64,000 nt of DNA, from positions 11,714,089-11,778,088 of the forward strand of contig NC_065922.1 of NCBI RefSeq assembly GCF_024586455.1, given 5' to 3'. Source of the DNA: Bactrocera neohumeralis. Lineage: Eukaryota > Arthropoda > Insecta > Diptera > Tephritidae. Below are positions 12,276 to 22,265 of the stretch, piece after piece. The translations under genes and the position numbers were made by a program. Under the pieces are notes generated by a model. The model saw only the letters and a program-made list of their open reading frames with translations, had not been told where the DNA came from and did no database searches. Positions within the stretch are counted from its first letter, which is position 1. Each line of letters starts with the position of its first letter.

Positions 12276-14217
12276 ATTTACAACAAAATATTACTACAAC
12301 TACACACAAAAGTGTATCAAAAGAAAGAAAAGAGCACAGAAGATTTACTTAATTCGCACAAATGCCACACATCAGCGTCGGACAGTCACGGAGACCGTCA
12401 GCGCGGACCGCTGCATGTAGTCCGCATTTTGAATGGCCTAATGGATATAAAAAATGAGCTTTGCTTGCATTTACGCAAACTTGTTGATGGGTGCTTAAGT
12501 TCCACGCACATAAATTAGCCACATGGTAGACATGTTGCATGCTGCATGCTGCGCGAACTCGCAACCGAAGCCTTAGCAGACACATTGCAACGGCCGAACG
12601 ATCTGAGCCAACGAGTCAGCGAGCGGTCGGGACCGATGCGCGCCAACAAGCACGGAGCGTCGAAAGTGAAGCGCCACGCTATCAACAGCGAACAGCGGGC
12701 GTAGTGTGGGAATGCGGGGGAATGTCTGCGCTTACAACAACTTTGCAGTGCATAATTTTTTTCTCGCCGACGCGCAGCGCTGATTCACGACAATGTGTGT
12801 ATGTGTGAATATATAATATGTGTGCGCGTGTGTGTGGGTTCGTGTTGGCATGAAAGCGCTGACTGTCGCCCTGTCTTCTGCGCACTCGGCTGCAACGGAG
12901 TCTGCGCTGCGCATTGACCCCTTCGGCTCCACACGCTTCCGACGGTGTTCCGGCCTTCAACGCGTTGCAGCGCGCTCATTTGAATGCGGCGCACGTATGT
13001 ATGTAAGTCGCCCAGTTCGCATTCAAATTCAATGATTATATGAACATATATGTGTGTGTGTTGCGGCTGGCGCATATTCCGCATTAGCAGACACAGCGCG
13101 GCGGGATGCAGGCGCCACTCGCCAACGCCATGCAGCGCCAACACACACAGCAGCGGCAATGCAGAATGACAACAACAATAACATTTACAAAAACAAAAAC
13201 ATTTACAAAAACTACAACAATTACAAAAACAACAAAAATAACAACAAACAACGTCATCAACTTCACTACAGACGCAATGCGCACAGCTTTGAATGTCACT
13301 CAGGTAAATGGCCTGTGCGCATGCGCAGCTCAACAGTTGCATCTTTCTCAAGAATGGCTCCAGCGTTCGATTTTCGTTCGTTCCACGAAATGCGCGCGGT
13401 GTCTGTTACGCATGCGCTCGGTATGTGCATGGCTTCGGGTCAGGTGTGTTATTGTTGTTGTAGTTGCAGCGCGTTTTAATGTCGCCTATGTTGACATTTC
13501 GAGCAGTCAGCCACTTTTATTTATTAATTTATTTATTTTCAATTAATTTCGAACACACAAATGTTGCAACAACCAACCGCACGCACACACATACATACAT
13601 ATGTACATATTTACATCATTGCCGTTACACCGCTCTCGCCGGCTGCGGCTACTTGTCGCCAGCGCTTGCGTAATGCAATGATCGATTGCACATGTTGTGC
13701 CGATCGCATCTAATCCCCGTCTTGCCCTCCACCGCACCTACAAGTTGTCTTGCCTCCTTTTGTGGCAGCACGCACGCTGGCTTCGACGCTGTCGCCAGAT
13801 CGCCGTTATCATTGATGGTTATGTCAATGCTGCCACTGAATTGTATGTCTCAAGTGATAATTCGTAATTCTTGTGCTCAAGTCACAACAACAACAACAAC
13901 AATAAGGTATTGCGTAAGGCCGCTCTTGCCACAGCTGCTCATGCGCGTCTTTTTATGCGTTCGTTTGTATGTGTGTGTGTGCGTTGTGATTGATGACAGC
14001 GTTGAAGCATCGCATCCCCAAATTGATAGACATCTCTTTGTATTTGAAACTTCAGTTTTGCTCCGCTGCAACCAAGGGCATGATATCAATTGCATTTTGG
14101 CTGAGCAATGAAATGCTGCGGAGACAGACAGGGTGGTCTTTTCGAAGAGCAAGACGTTGACTGCACGAAAACTCGCTTAAAAGTGTTTGATTTCAGCTGT
14201 TTTATAGACCTTGCATA
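12276..14217. other. GC/CpG-richer unique region with many microsatellites, no gene identified
   Basis: About 12550-13500 has higher G+C than the rest of the window, with TGTGTG runs (12790-12840, 13050), an ACAACAA/AAAAAC tract (13165-13250) and a CAACAA run near 13890. The long overlapping frames here (for example 12785-13351 minus, 13054-13546 plus) are cysteine/valine- or threonine/asparagine-repetitive and lack domains. No transposon signature was seen. It is a candidate regulatory region or promoter of an unannotated transcript, without direct proof. Confidence 0.35.
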
Positions 14218-14340
14218 ATTTTCTTCTTCTTTTTTCTCTCTGTTCTTTCTTATGCCTCTTATTCATCTTCTTCTTTTTGTGTTCTTTTTCTTCTTCTTTT
14301 TCCACTTATTTTTCATCTTTTTGTTCGTCTCCGTTCTCCT
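14218..14340 (+). repeat. Polypyrimidine (CTT/TTC) tract
   Basis: Roughly 120 bp made almost entirely of T and C on the plus strand, with TTCTTCTTCTTTTT-type runs. It is a simple-sequence tract of unknown role that could adopt a triplex-type structure. Confidence 0.75.
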
Positions 14341-14454
14341 CTCATAGTTCAGCAGATCTAATACTTAATATTCCATATGATCAAATATGATCCGGACTGA
14401 CAAAAAGCCAGCATTTCGAGGTATTTTAATACTAACCTTTTCGCCTTCAAAATA

Positions 14455-14565
14455 GGCCTCTGAGGCAATAAAAGTATGTCAAGGATTATTCCAATAGGGT
14501 GAGCCAGGTATGTGGCCAATATGTGCTTTCAACAAGACGGTGCAACATGTTATTCCTTAAATAAC
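14455..14565 (+). mobile_element. Scrap of a Tc1/mariner-like transposase
   Basis: A single recognisable block, ANMCFQQDGATCYS, matches the second catalytic aspartate region (WFQQDGATCHT) of the family found intact-ish at 44340-45000. Flanking sequence is unrecognisable. Confidence 0.55.
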
Positions 14566-14639
14566 CTTACCTTATGTACTTTATTATTGAATAACAAACT
14601 ACAATCGTATGACTGAAAACTGTATTTTCTATTTAATTC

Positions 14640-15115
14640 CAATCTTGCGTTAATTTTGAGACACCTCGTAAGCCTCAAGTCGGATGAGCCTCAGTGCCTT
14701 CAGCGAATTCTGTTTTTTTTTGTGATATAGGTTCATATTTGGAGCAACATTTGCTAGATTGTGGAAGAGTTTCGACCCCATATTCATAAACCCACGTCTC
14801 GTCACTAGTAATGTTGCTTTTGATGAATGCACCAGTACTGCTGAAGCACATCTACGTTTTGAAGCATCACTTTTGCGACCTCTGCTCCATTTCGTTTTTA
14901 AGTTAGTTTTAAGTAAAAGTTTCCAGAATTTCTGATGCAAATCTAGCATTAAGACGCTTCATAGTCGATTGGTAAGTGCTGCTGAGATCCTCTGCTATCT
15001 CTCTGTTGCCAACGCGATGATTTTCAAGCACGGTTTTTTAACTTTTTCTTTAACAGCGCTTGATAGACACTCGTTTAAGGTAAACTTTCGATGTTTTTAC
15101 GACCTTCACTGAATA
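14640..15115 (-). mobile_element. Mariner-type transposase relic (minus strand)
   Basis: On the minus strand around 14790-14830, a frame reads SDETWVYEYGVETLPQSSK, the block around the first catalytic aspartate of mariner transposases. N-terminal-like sequence runs upstream to about 15115. A different frame is open for 99 codons at 14650-14949, which is only a shadow. The copy is frameshifted, and its catalytic blocks 2 and 3 are not found. Confidence 0.6.
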
Positions 15116-15867
15116 TTTTTTACCATAACAAATACCATCTCACCAAAAAGACATTTATAATACTACTATGAGCAAAAAATTGTAAGACTTTGTTGATAAT
15201 TATTATTCAAAATCTATAACGTCCCCCTTAAAGTAATCCCCCTTGGTCTCAATACACTTGTGCCAAAGTTTTTCTAATCCTCGAAACAGTTGTTAAAGTC
15301 AATTATCGGAATAGCCTTCAATGCTGGTAGCGTCTTCAATTGACTCAAAACGTTTTCCCCGAATATAGTCGGTTGAGTTTGTGGAATAGCCAGAAGTCAC
15401 ACGGAGCTAATTCCGGTGAATACGGTGGTTGCTCCACGATATTAGCAGATAATTAGGCGAAAAACTCACTAAAGAATCAATGGAGTATGCGACGATGCAT
15501 TATCGTGGTGCAAACACCAAGAGTTGTCGGCCCATAATTCCGACCTCTTTTTACTAAAAGTTCGCGCCAATGACGTATAACACACAAATAGTATTCCTTT
15601 TTGGCAGTTTGGCCGGGCGCAAGTTATTCGTCGTGTACCACAATTTGATTATCAAAAAAAAATGTTAACATAACCTAGATTTTTGATTTGCTTTGACGTA
15701 TCTTTTCCAGCTTCGGCTCACCTTTGCCACGATATTCGACCGATTGATCGTCTGTTTCTGGTCATAAGCATAGATCCAAGACTCATAGCCAGTAATAATA
15801 AGTTTCATGACATCCTGATAGTCACATAGTTCACAGACGTTAACGCCACGCTGTTTCTCTAAAAAGT

Positions 15868-17500
15868 GAGTCAGTGTAGAACCCCCATAGGTGATCTAGT
15901 CACTGATGCCCAGAGCATACTTAAATTATGGAGGGAACACTTCTCCAGCCTGCTGAATGGCAGTGAACGCACAACACCAGGAGAAGGAGAACCCGATTCC
16001 CCAATCGATGACGATAGAGCAGACGTTCCATTACCCGACCATGAAGAAGTTCGAATAGCAATTGCCCGCCTGAAGAACAACAAGGCGGCAGGGGCCGACG
16101 GACTGCCGGCCGAGCTATTCAAACACGGCGGCGAAGAACTAATAGGGAGCATGCATTAGCTTCTTTGTAAAATATGGTCGGACGAAAGCATGTCCAACCA
16201 TTGGAATTTAAGTGTGCTATGCCCAATCCATAAAAAAGGAGACCCCACAATCTGCGCCAACTACCGTGGGATTAGCCTCCTCAACATCGCATATAAGGTT
16301 CTATCGAGCGTATTGTGTGAAAGATTAAAGCCCACCGTCAACAAACTGATTGGACCTTATCAGTGTGGCTTCAGACCTGGAAAATCAACAACCGACCAGA
16401 TATTCACCATGCGCCAAATCTTGGAAAAGACCCGTGAAAGGAGAATCGACACACACCACCTCTTCGTCGATTTCAAAGCTGCTTTCGACAGCACGAAAAG
16501 GAGCTGCCTTTATGCCGCGATGTCTGAATTTGGTATCCCCGCAAAACTAATACGGCTGTGTAAACTGACGTTGAGCAACACGAAAAGCTCCGTCAGGATC
16601 GCGAAGGACCTCTCCGAGCCGTTCGATACCAAACGAGGTTTCCGACAAGGTGACTCCCTCCCTTCTTCAACCTGCTTCTGGAGAAAATAATTTGAGCTGG
16701 AGAACTAAACAGAGAAGGTACCAGTAAGAGTGTACAGCTGCTGGCGTATGCCGACGATATTGATATCATCGGCCTCAACATCCGCGCCGTTAGTTCTGCT
16801 TTCTCCAGGCTGGACAAGGAAGCACAGAAAATGGGTCTGGCGGTGAACGAGGGCAAAACGAAATATCTCCTGTCATCAAACAAACAGTCGTCGCACTCGT
16901 GACTTGGCACTCACGTCACTGTTGACAGTCATAACTTTGAAGTTGTAGATAATTTCGTCTATCTTGGAACCAGCGTAAACACCACCAACAATGTCAGCCT
17001 GGAAATCCAACGCAGGATTGCTCTTGCCAACAGGTGCTACTTCGGACTGAGTAGGCAATTGAAAAGTAAAGTCCTCTCTCGACGAACAAAAGCTAAACTC
17101 TAAAAGTCGCTCATAATTCCCGTCCTGCCATATGGTGCAGAGGCTTGGGCGATGACAGCAACCGATGAGTCGACGTTACGAGTTTTCGAAAGAAAAATTC
17201 TGCGAAAGATTTATGGTCCTTTGCGCATTGGGCACGGCGAATATCGCATTCGATGGAACGATGAGCTGTACGAGATATACGATGACATTGACATAGTTCA
17301 GCGAAATAAAAGGCAGCGGCTACGCTGGCTAGGTCATGTTGTCCGGATGGATGAAAACACTCCAGCTCTGAAAGTATTCGACGCAGTACCCGCCGGGGGA
17401 GGCAGAGGAAGAGGAAGACCTCCACTCCGTTAATAGGACCAAGTGGAGAAGGACCTGGATTCGCTTGAAATATCCAACTGGCGCCACATAGCGAAAAGAA
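15868..17500 (+). pseudogene. Reverse transcriptase (RT_nLTR type), broken
   Basis: The RT domain is readable in order: a pre-RT region (residues of 15866-16159) with IAIARLKNNKAAGADGLPAE; then from 16190 LSVLCPIHKKGD, YRGISLLN, YQCGFRPGKSTTDQIFTMRQ, the FVDFKAAFD block with a catalytic aspartate, and KRGFRQGDSLP. After a frameshift near 16690, the second catalytic block survives as LAYADDID (16740-16765). The C-terminal frame at 17152-17433 has LRVFERKILRKIYGP, RLRWLGHVVRMDENTPAL and a GRGRPP tail. At least one in-frame stop (16157) and frameshifts near 16690, 16900 and 17100 disable it. The endonuclease domain is missing because of 5' truncation. I did not assign a clade with certainty; an RTE-like or related clade is possible. 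Confidence 0.9.
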
Positions 17501-17535
17501 GAAACGACTGGCGCGCTGTTGTTAACTCGGCTATA

Positions 17536-17549
17536 ATCGCGTAAGCGGT
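17536..17549 (+). other. 3' terminal stem-loop of the non-LTR element
   Basis: ATCGC (17536-17540) pairs with GCGGT (17545-17549) around a GTAA loop, which in RNA is a GUAA tetraloop of the GNRA class. Four pairs are Watson-Crick and one is a U-G wobble. The loop sits about 17 nt before the GAA tail, where the element's own RT would start copying. Equivalent stems occur in other copies (3568-3581 with an ATAA loop; 43181-43194 minus; 52410-52423). Confidence 0.6.
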
Positions 17550-18159
17550 GTCTACGCCAATTAAGAAGAAGAAGAGTGAGTGATTCTGGAAACAATCGTG
17601 CTTTCACTTTTCTCTTCTGGGGCCCCCAAGATCTTTAAAAATGGTTTTCACTGATCCTTTCGATATTTCAACGATGCCAGTAAGTTCTCTGACTATTAAT
17701 CGTCGTTTCCCAAGCACCAATTATTTCATTTTAATGACGTGTTGATCATCAGTTGATGTTGATGGCGGTGCTGGACGTGGTTCGTCGTCAATGCGTTCTA
17801 AACTCTTTTTGAATAATTTGTACCAGTCAAAAGCGCTTGCTCGCGATAAACAATTATCACTGAAAGCCTTTCCAATATCCTGAACGTTTCGGCAGCAGAA
17901 ACTTGATTCCGCTTAGAAAATTTAGTGGAACTTCTTTGTTGCATAATTTCAGTCATCAGTAAAATCGCCGAATGCACTTTATGTACTTCAGAAAATCAAG
18001 CGTATACTGAACACTAATGTATATTTTGATGTGACATGTCACTGACAGTCATGCCAACCAAGAAAAAAGTATTTCGACGAATGGGTTTTCGCGCGAAATT
18101 TAAATTAAAAAGTCTTACTATTTTTTGTCCAATGAACAGCATGTCGAACTCGGTCTTTA

Positions 18160-18525
18160 TCTTTGCCTGTATATGTATATACGCCAACTAGTCTCTCAGT
18201 TCGATGATGATCGAATCGATCAGAGATCTTGACTCGTCCTCGTTTCTTACCAAAAAGTCACTCAGACAACATACAACATAGCATATCGCCATTCAAACTG
18301 AACCATCGAAATCAAGTGCTTGTATTGAAAGCTTTTTCATTCGGAGAGATATCTTCACAAGGTTTTGCATAAATTACTATTCAAGGCAGCACGCACTAAA
18401 ATTTCCTAATAAACGAATACAAACCGACCGAATAAAATCCAGATAAGCATTTTTTATCTTCTTTTATGCTAAAAAATGAACTTGAGAAGGGTATAATGGC
18501 TTCGTTGTTGGTGAACATAGAGGAA
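18160..18525 (-). repeat. Partial copy of interspersed repeat family A (minus strand)
   Basis: GCATATCGCCATTCAAACTG, AATCAAGTGCTTGTATTGAA and AGATATCTTCACAAGG followed by GAAGGGTATAATGGCTTCG match the reverse complement of family A modules and its 5' end. Confidence 0.65.
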
Positions 18526-18735
18526 AAATCAATAGCCTATCTAGTACCTATAAGTTGGTTAGCGAATTACAATTGTCTAACCTTGATTCTTGCCTTGAGA
18601 TAGGGGAGAACTTCTTAGCATCTAAAAAGACTCAGGGCTTTTATTTATTTTGAGGTAAATGGCGCTTTAAAATTTCGTAATTAAATCTTCATACTTACCA
18701 GGTATATATTATATGTATAATTATGTATGTATGTA

Positions 18736-19195
18736 CATTAGAGTGATTCAAAAAAAAAAAATTTTTTTTTTCGTTTGGTATTCGGAAAAATAGGTTCCTA
18801 AACACCTCTAAGAAAGCCTCTCCAAACATGAGTTTTTAATTGTAACGGAAAGGTCCTCCTACATACAGTTTTCTATTTTTTCTTATTATCAGATAGAAAA
18901 ATTTATATCTCGCTTCCAACTACTTTAAAAAAGTATATTGTTCCTTAGATTTTGTAGGAAATTGAATGCTCTACAAAAAAGGTCTACTATGATTTTTTCG
19001 TAAACCCAAACGTTTAAAAGATATTAACAGTTAAAGTTTGATTATTTTTGGGAACATTTTTTATTTCTTATGAATTTTATAACTCAATGAAAAAAAATTA
19101 TTATGAATAGATTTTTGGAGAGCTTTCTTAGAGGTGTCTAGGAACCTATTTTTCAGAGTACCAAACGAAAAAAAATTTTTTTTTGATCCACCATA
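18736..19195. mobile_element. Foldback/MITE-like element with ~80-bp terminal inverted repeats
   Basis: The arms at 18744-18826 and 19114-19189 are reverse complements at roughly 90% or better. They share an A-run/T-run, CGTTTGGTA, GAAAAATAGGTTCCTA, ACACCTCTAAGAAAGC and CTCCAAA. The outer end CATTAGAGTGATTC resembles the CATTAGGGTGAAC ends of 50764-51729, suggesting one family. The ~290-bp interior has no coding frame. It was presumably mobilised by a transposase encoded elsewhere. Confidence 0.85.
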
Positions 19196-20089
19196 CGCAC
19201 ATGTATTGTACTTCAGCACCCCTAGTCCTTCGTAATCCAAGACGCTTGCTCACATTAAATTTATTCACATTAAAATGAACATGTTCGCATTGAAAAGTGC
19301 TCCATTTAGGCAACGAAAACACCAGCGGTAGCTGCAACACGGCCACCAACAACATATGGCTGCTGCTTGGGTGTATGTGTGTGTGAATGTGTGCGTTTAC
19401 GAGACAGCTGCCGTTTTGATCGCAATCACTACAACAAGCGGCGGTTGTGTACATGACAATGCCACATGCGCACACACAGCAGCACATATTCACACACATG
19501 ACTTATGTATGTAAATACATCATCTACTATATACCATACATACATACATCCCAAAGGACATGCGTACTGCCAACATAAGTCAATGCGATTTTTAATTTTT
19601 TTAAACTTTTGTTCCACTGCTTTTGCGCACAATTAAAAAGCTGCACCACCGCTATGCAACACACATATTGCAAGTGGCACAAACAGACTGAAAAAAGCTC
19701 TGCTACAACAAGGCAAACAAGTGTGTTGAACTTGGCGAACCCGCAAAGGACAAATGTCGCGCTCCACATTTTCCCAGCTACCAAATTCGTAGATTCCCGG
19801 GCGCTGATAGTGTTGGCGACACTTGCAACACGTCGTGGCTGCGCGGTGTTGGCGGCAGCGAAATGAAGTTGTTGCCATGTGTGGCATATTGTTGTTACTG
19901 TGTCGCACGCGAATTGTTTCGCTGATTTCCTTTTTACGCGATCGTCATTTAATTAGGCGGCTTCTGAATTAATCTTCATACAGGTACAGACACATCACAT
20001 ATATACATATACATATATGTATGTATTAGTAAGCGAGGAGGTTTGTATGCGAGTAGGGATGAATTTACAAACACAAGTGCAATCTGAAA
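19196..20089. other. Unassigned unique DNA with TG/CA microsatellites
   Basis: TGTGTG/CACACA runs at 19370-19500 and TACATA repeats near 19530 and 20000. Overlapping frames on both strands are composed of cysteine/valine- or threonine-rich low-complexity stretches. Confidence 0.45.
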
Positions 20090-21185
20090 GATCGTGCGAT
20101 ATGAAAAAATTTTATTTACGAAGAAGCATTCATTATTGGATAATATTCGACCGAATAGGTGGTCGGTGGTACAGCACGCAGTGAAGAAAATATGGCTGCC
20201 GTTGGTGAAAATGTACGCGAAGACCGTGCAGAGTCGATTCAACGTCGTTCTCAGCAACTCGGACAGACGTATAGTACGACTTGGCGCACTTTACGTTGAG
20301 ATCTTAAATTGAATACATCTTGTGCAAGAATAAAAGCCGCTCGACCTTCCCAAGTGACATCCATTAGCTCTATGGACTATTGAAAAGTGCCAAGCAGATC
20401 TGACAAACGAAATTACGGCATTTGGGACGAAGAACAACTTAAAGATTTTCAAGAGCTGCCATTTTATCCAGAAGAAACAAGGCTTTGGAGTGGTTTATGG
20501 ATCGGGGGAATCATCGATCTATAATTCTGACCGTTATCGCGCCATAATAATCGACTATTTGATGCCTTAAATTGAAGCTCGTGATCTCGGCGACGTTTGG
20601 TTTCAACAAGACGGCGTCACTTCCCACACATCCATTCCATCAATCCATGGATTTGATGAAAGAATACTTCGGTGAACAGATAATTTCACGTTTTGGGCCG
20701 GTCGTTTGGCCACCAAGATCGTAATATCACACCGTTAAGCTTTTTCTGTGTGGATGTGTAAAGTCTAAAGTCTTTGCGAACAATCCCGCTTCAATTCAGG
20801 CCTTGGAGCAAAACATTAGGCGTGTGATACGCCAGTTACCAGTCGAAAGCTCGAACGAGTCATCGAAAGTTGGACTCAACGGGTGGAACATCTGAAACGT
20901 TGCCATGAAAGAGACAATCTTCCGTTCCCATGAAAGAGACAATCTTCCATTCCCACGACAGTCGGGTCTACATAAGCGGAACAGACCCGGATTTTTATCC
21001 GGCCAAGGACTGTGAACTCAGCAGAACTCTTCCGCTACAACAACAACAACAATAACAGAGACAATCTTCTAAAAATAAATGCCAAAGAAAGTTCTTTCGA
21101 ATGATAATACGAGTATACATTCCTCATTAAATTTGAAGTTTCCGTGTTTTTTTTTACTTAAGTTGGGAATCTCGAAATGGGCCAT
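20090..21185 (+). mobile_element. Tc1/mariner-superfamily transposase relic interrupted by a short retroposed repeat
   Basis: On the plus strand, with many frame changes: RSVVQHAVKK-like and AAVGENVREDRAESIQRRSQ (20180-20260), EEQLKDFQELPFYPEET (20425-20485), a QQDG-equivalent nucleotide block near 20610, RSFGHQDRNITPL (20690-20740), and the C-terminal region to about 20900. The tail AAAAATAAATGCCAA...TTCTTTCGAATGATAATA (about 21070-21110) is shared with the copy at 57070-57110. A ~22-bp segment around 20908-20950 is duplicated in tandem, and a ~105-bp repeat is inserted at about 20953-21057. Confidence 0.8.
20953..21057 (+). mobile_element. Short retroposed repeat with (CAA)n tail, 13-bp target duplication
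   Basis: The element starts near CCCACGACAGTCGGGTCTAC, contains CCGGATTTTTATCCGG (a 6-bp stem with a TTTT loop) and GGCCAAGGACTG, and ends in a CAACAACAACAAC tail. AGAGACAATCTTC lies immediately on both sides, and the related transposon at 57050-57075 lacks the insert at this site. It may be a SINE, or the 3' end of a longer non-LTR element cut very short. Other copies are at 24293-24375 and 37560-37665. Confidence 0.75.
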
Positions 21186-21770
21186 CCTATAACACCGTTT
21201 ATATTGGTCAATCAATCGGAGTCTCTCTTCGACAGTTTTGAAAACGGGTTCCTTATGATATCCGAAGCTTTTAAAAATGGATCAGCAAGCAAACTCGTCA
21301 GCTTTGCAATTTCCAGCGATTCCGCTATGACCAAGCACCTAGAGGAGGCGGATAACAAAGTAAACTGACGCTATTGATAAAGTGATGAGAAACTGTTGTT
21401 GCTGTTATTGTAGCGGTAGAAAATATTACTGAGGAAATTTCGAGAATCTGGAATTGAGCCGGATGAAAGCCGGGTCCGTTGGAGTGGGAACGAGAAAGAT
21501 ACTTGTAGAACGTCTCCATAAGATAGCTCCTAACGGTGTGAATCACACCTCTCTGGAATATCAATTCAATTCATTCATGCACTTTGATGGTCTTTAAAAA
21601 ATGCAGTAGTCTGGTCAACTCTGACTGTCACGTCTCCATAAGAAGCTCCACCTCAACCTCTAAATTTCCATGCATCCTTGAAAAAAATGCAAGGCAACTC
21701 TGCTTCACGGCTTCGCTCCCATTGACATGTCCTTCACAATTATGTGCAGAGAGAGAAACCACCAGGAGCA
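21186..21770. other. Unassigned stretch
   Basis: A frame at 21177-21368 (63 residues, non-repetitive) is unrecognised. No repeat boundaries are clear. Confidence 0.4.
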
Positions 21771-22121
21771 GATTCTGTGTTGCAGTGGCTCAGATTGTCC
21801 GGGATGCAGAGGAAATGATGGACTTTTTTCAGGGGTAGGATGAGAATCCAAGCAGTATATTAAGTAATGGAGTCCCTGTTCAAAGATACTTAATTTAAGG
21901 ATCTTTGTTTATCAAGATAGAGAAGATTCTGTGATGCAGTGGCTCAAATTGTCAGGGATCAATCGAAGTAGTGGATAATTTTTTCAGAGGTTGGATGAGA
22001 AAATGCCTTCCGCATACTCATTGATGCCTGGGTACCATCCGAGTAGTATAATAAGCCGCCATAAGTAATGGAGTCCCTGTTCAAACTTACCAAATGTAGG
22101 GTTCTGCGTTTCTCGAGATGA
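21771..22121 (+). repeat. Direct duplication of a ~150-bp segment
   Basis: GATTCTGTG(T/A)TGCAGTGGCTCA begins both units (21771 and 21925). Both continue with TTTTTTCAG, GGATGAGAA and AAGTAATGGAGTCCCTGTTC. The second unit carries an extra ~45 bp. No coding frame spans either unit. Confidence 0.7.
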
Positions 22122-22124
22122 CTT

Positions 22125-22265
22125 TACCCCGGTTTATATGTGAGATATTTTCGTGGCACTTAATGAACATGTTATCTTGGACATAACGTGGTTTGAGACT
22201 AAAAATTGTACCCTGTATTAAACGTGCAGCTACACCCGAACTTAGTCCTCCCTTACTGGTTTCTT
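22125..22265 (+). repeat. 3' end fragment of interspersed repeat family B
   Basis: ACACCCGAACTTAGTCCTCC followed by CTTACTGGTTTCTT matches the 3' terminus of family B at 55050-55078. Confidence 0.6.

Larger units (their letters stand above)
15868..17575 (+). mobile_element. 5'-truncated non-LTR retrotransposon, nested in a mariner
   Basis: The element begins abruptly inside a reverse-transcriptase reading frame and ends in a short 3' UTR with a (GAA)n tail at 17566-17575. The sequence GTGAGT occurs on both sides (about 15867 and 17576), consistent with a short target-site duplication of at least 6 bp. 5' truncation, a simple-repeat tail and a target duplication are the signature of target-primed reverse transcription. 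Related 3' fragments lie at 3440, 11863, 43150 and 52372, and an upstream segment at 30950-31605. Confidence 0.88.
15165..18136 (-). mobile_element. Mariner element (minus strand), split by a retrotransposon insertion
   Basis: The left part (15165-15867) and right part (17573-18136) together make one mariner copy of about 1.27 kb. Ends: ATGAGCAAAAAATTGTAAGACTT on the left and its approximate complement AAGTCTTACTATTTTTTGTCC on the right form the TIRs. The left part, read on the minus strand, gives the block with SWIYAYDQ and QSVEYRGKG. The right part holds the N-terminal region. The same family occurs at 35650-36690, where the corresponding sequence is uninterrupted. Joining the two parts here at GTGAGT restores colinearity with that copy. 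Stops and indels show it is inactive. Confidence 0.85.

Noticed and set aside
12785..13351. 188-codon minus-strand frame
   Set aside because: The sequence is C/F/V-rich from AAC/AAAAAC repeats and HTHTH from CA repeats, with no domain. It is low-complexity chance coding.
13054..13546. Two overlapping plus-strand frames of over 140 codons
   Set aside because: They owe their length to asparagine/threonine-lysine runs from an ACAACAAAAAC tract. No recognisable protein.
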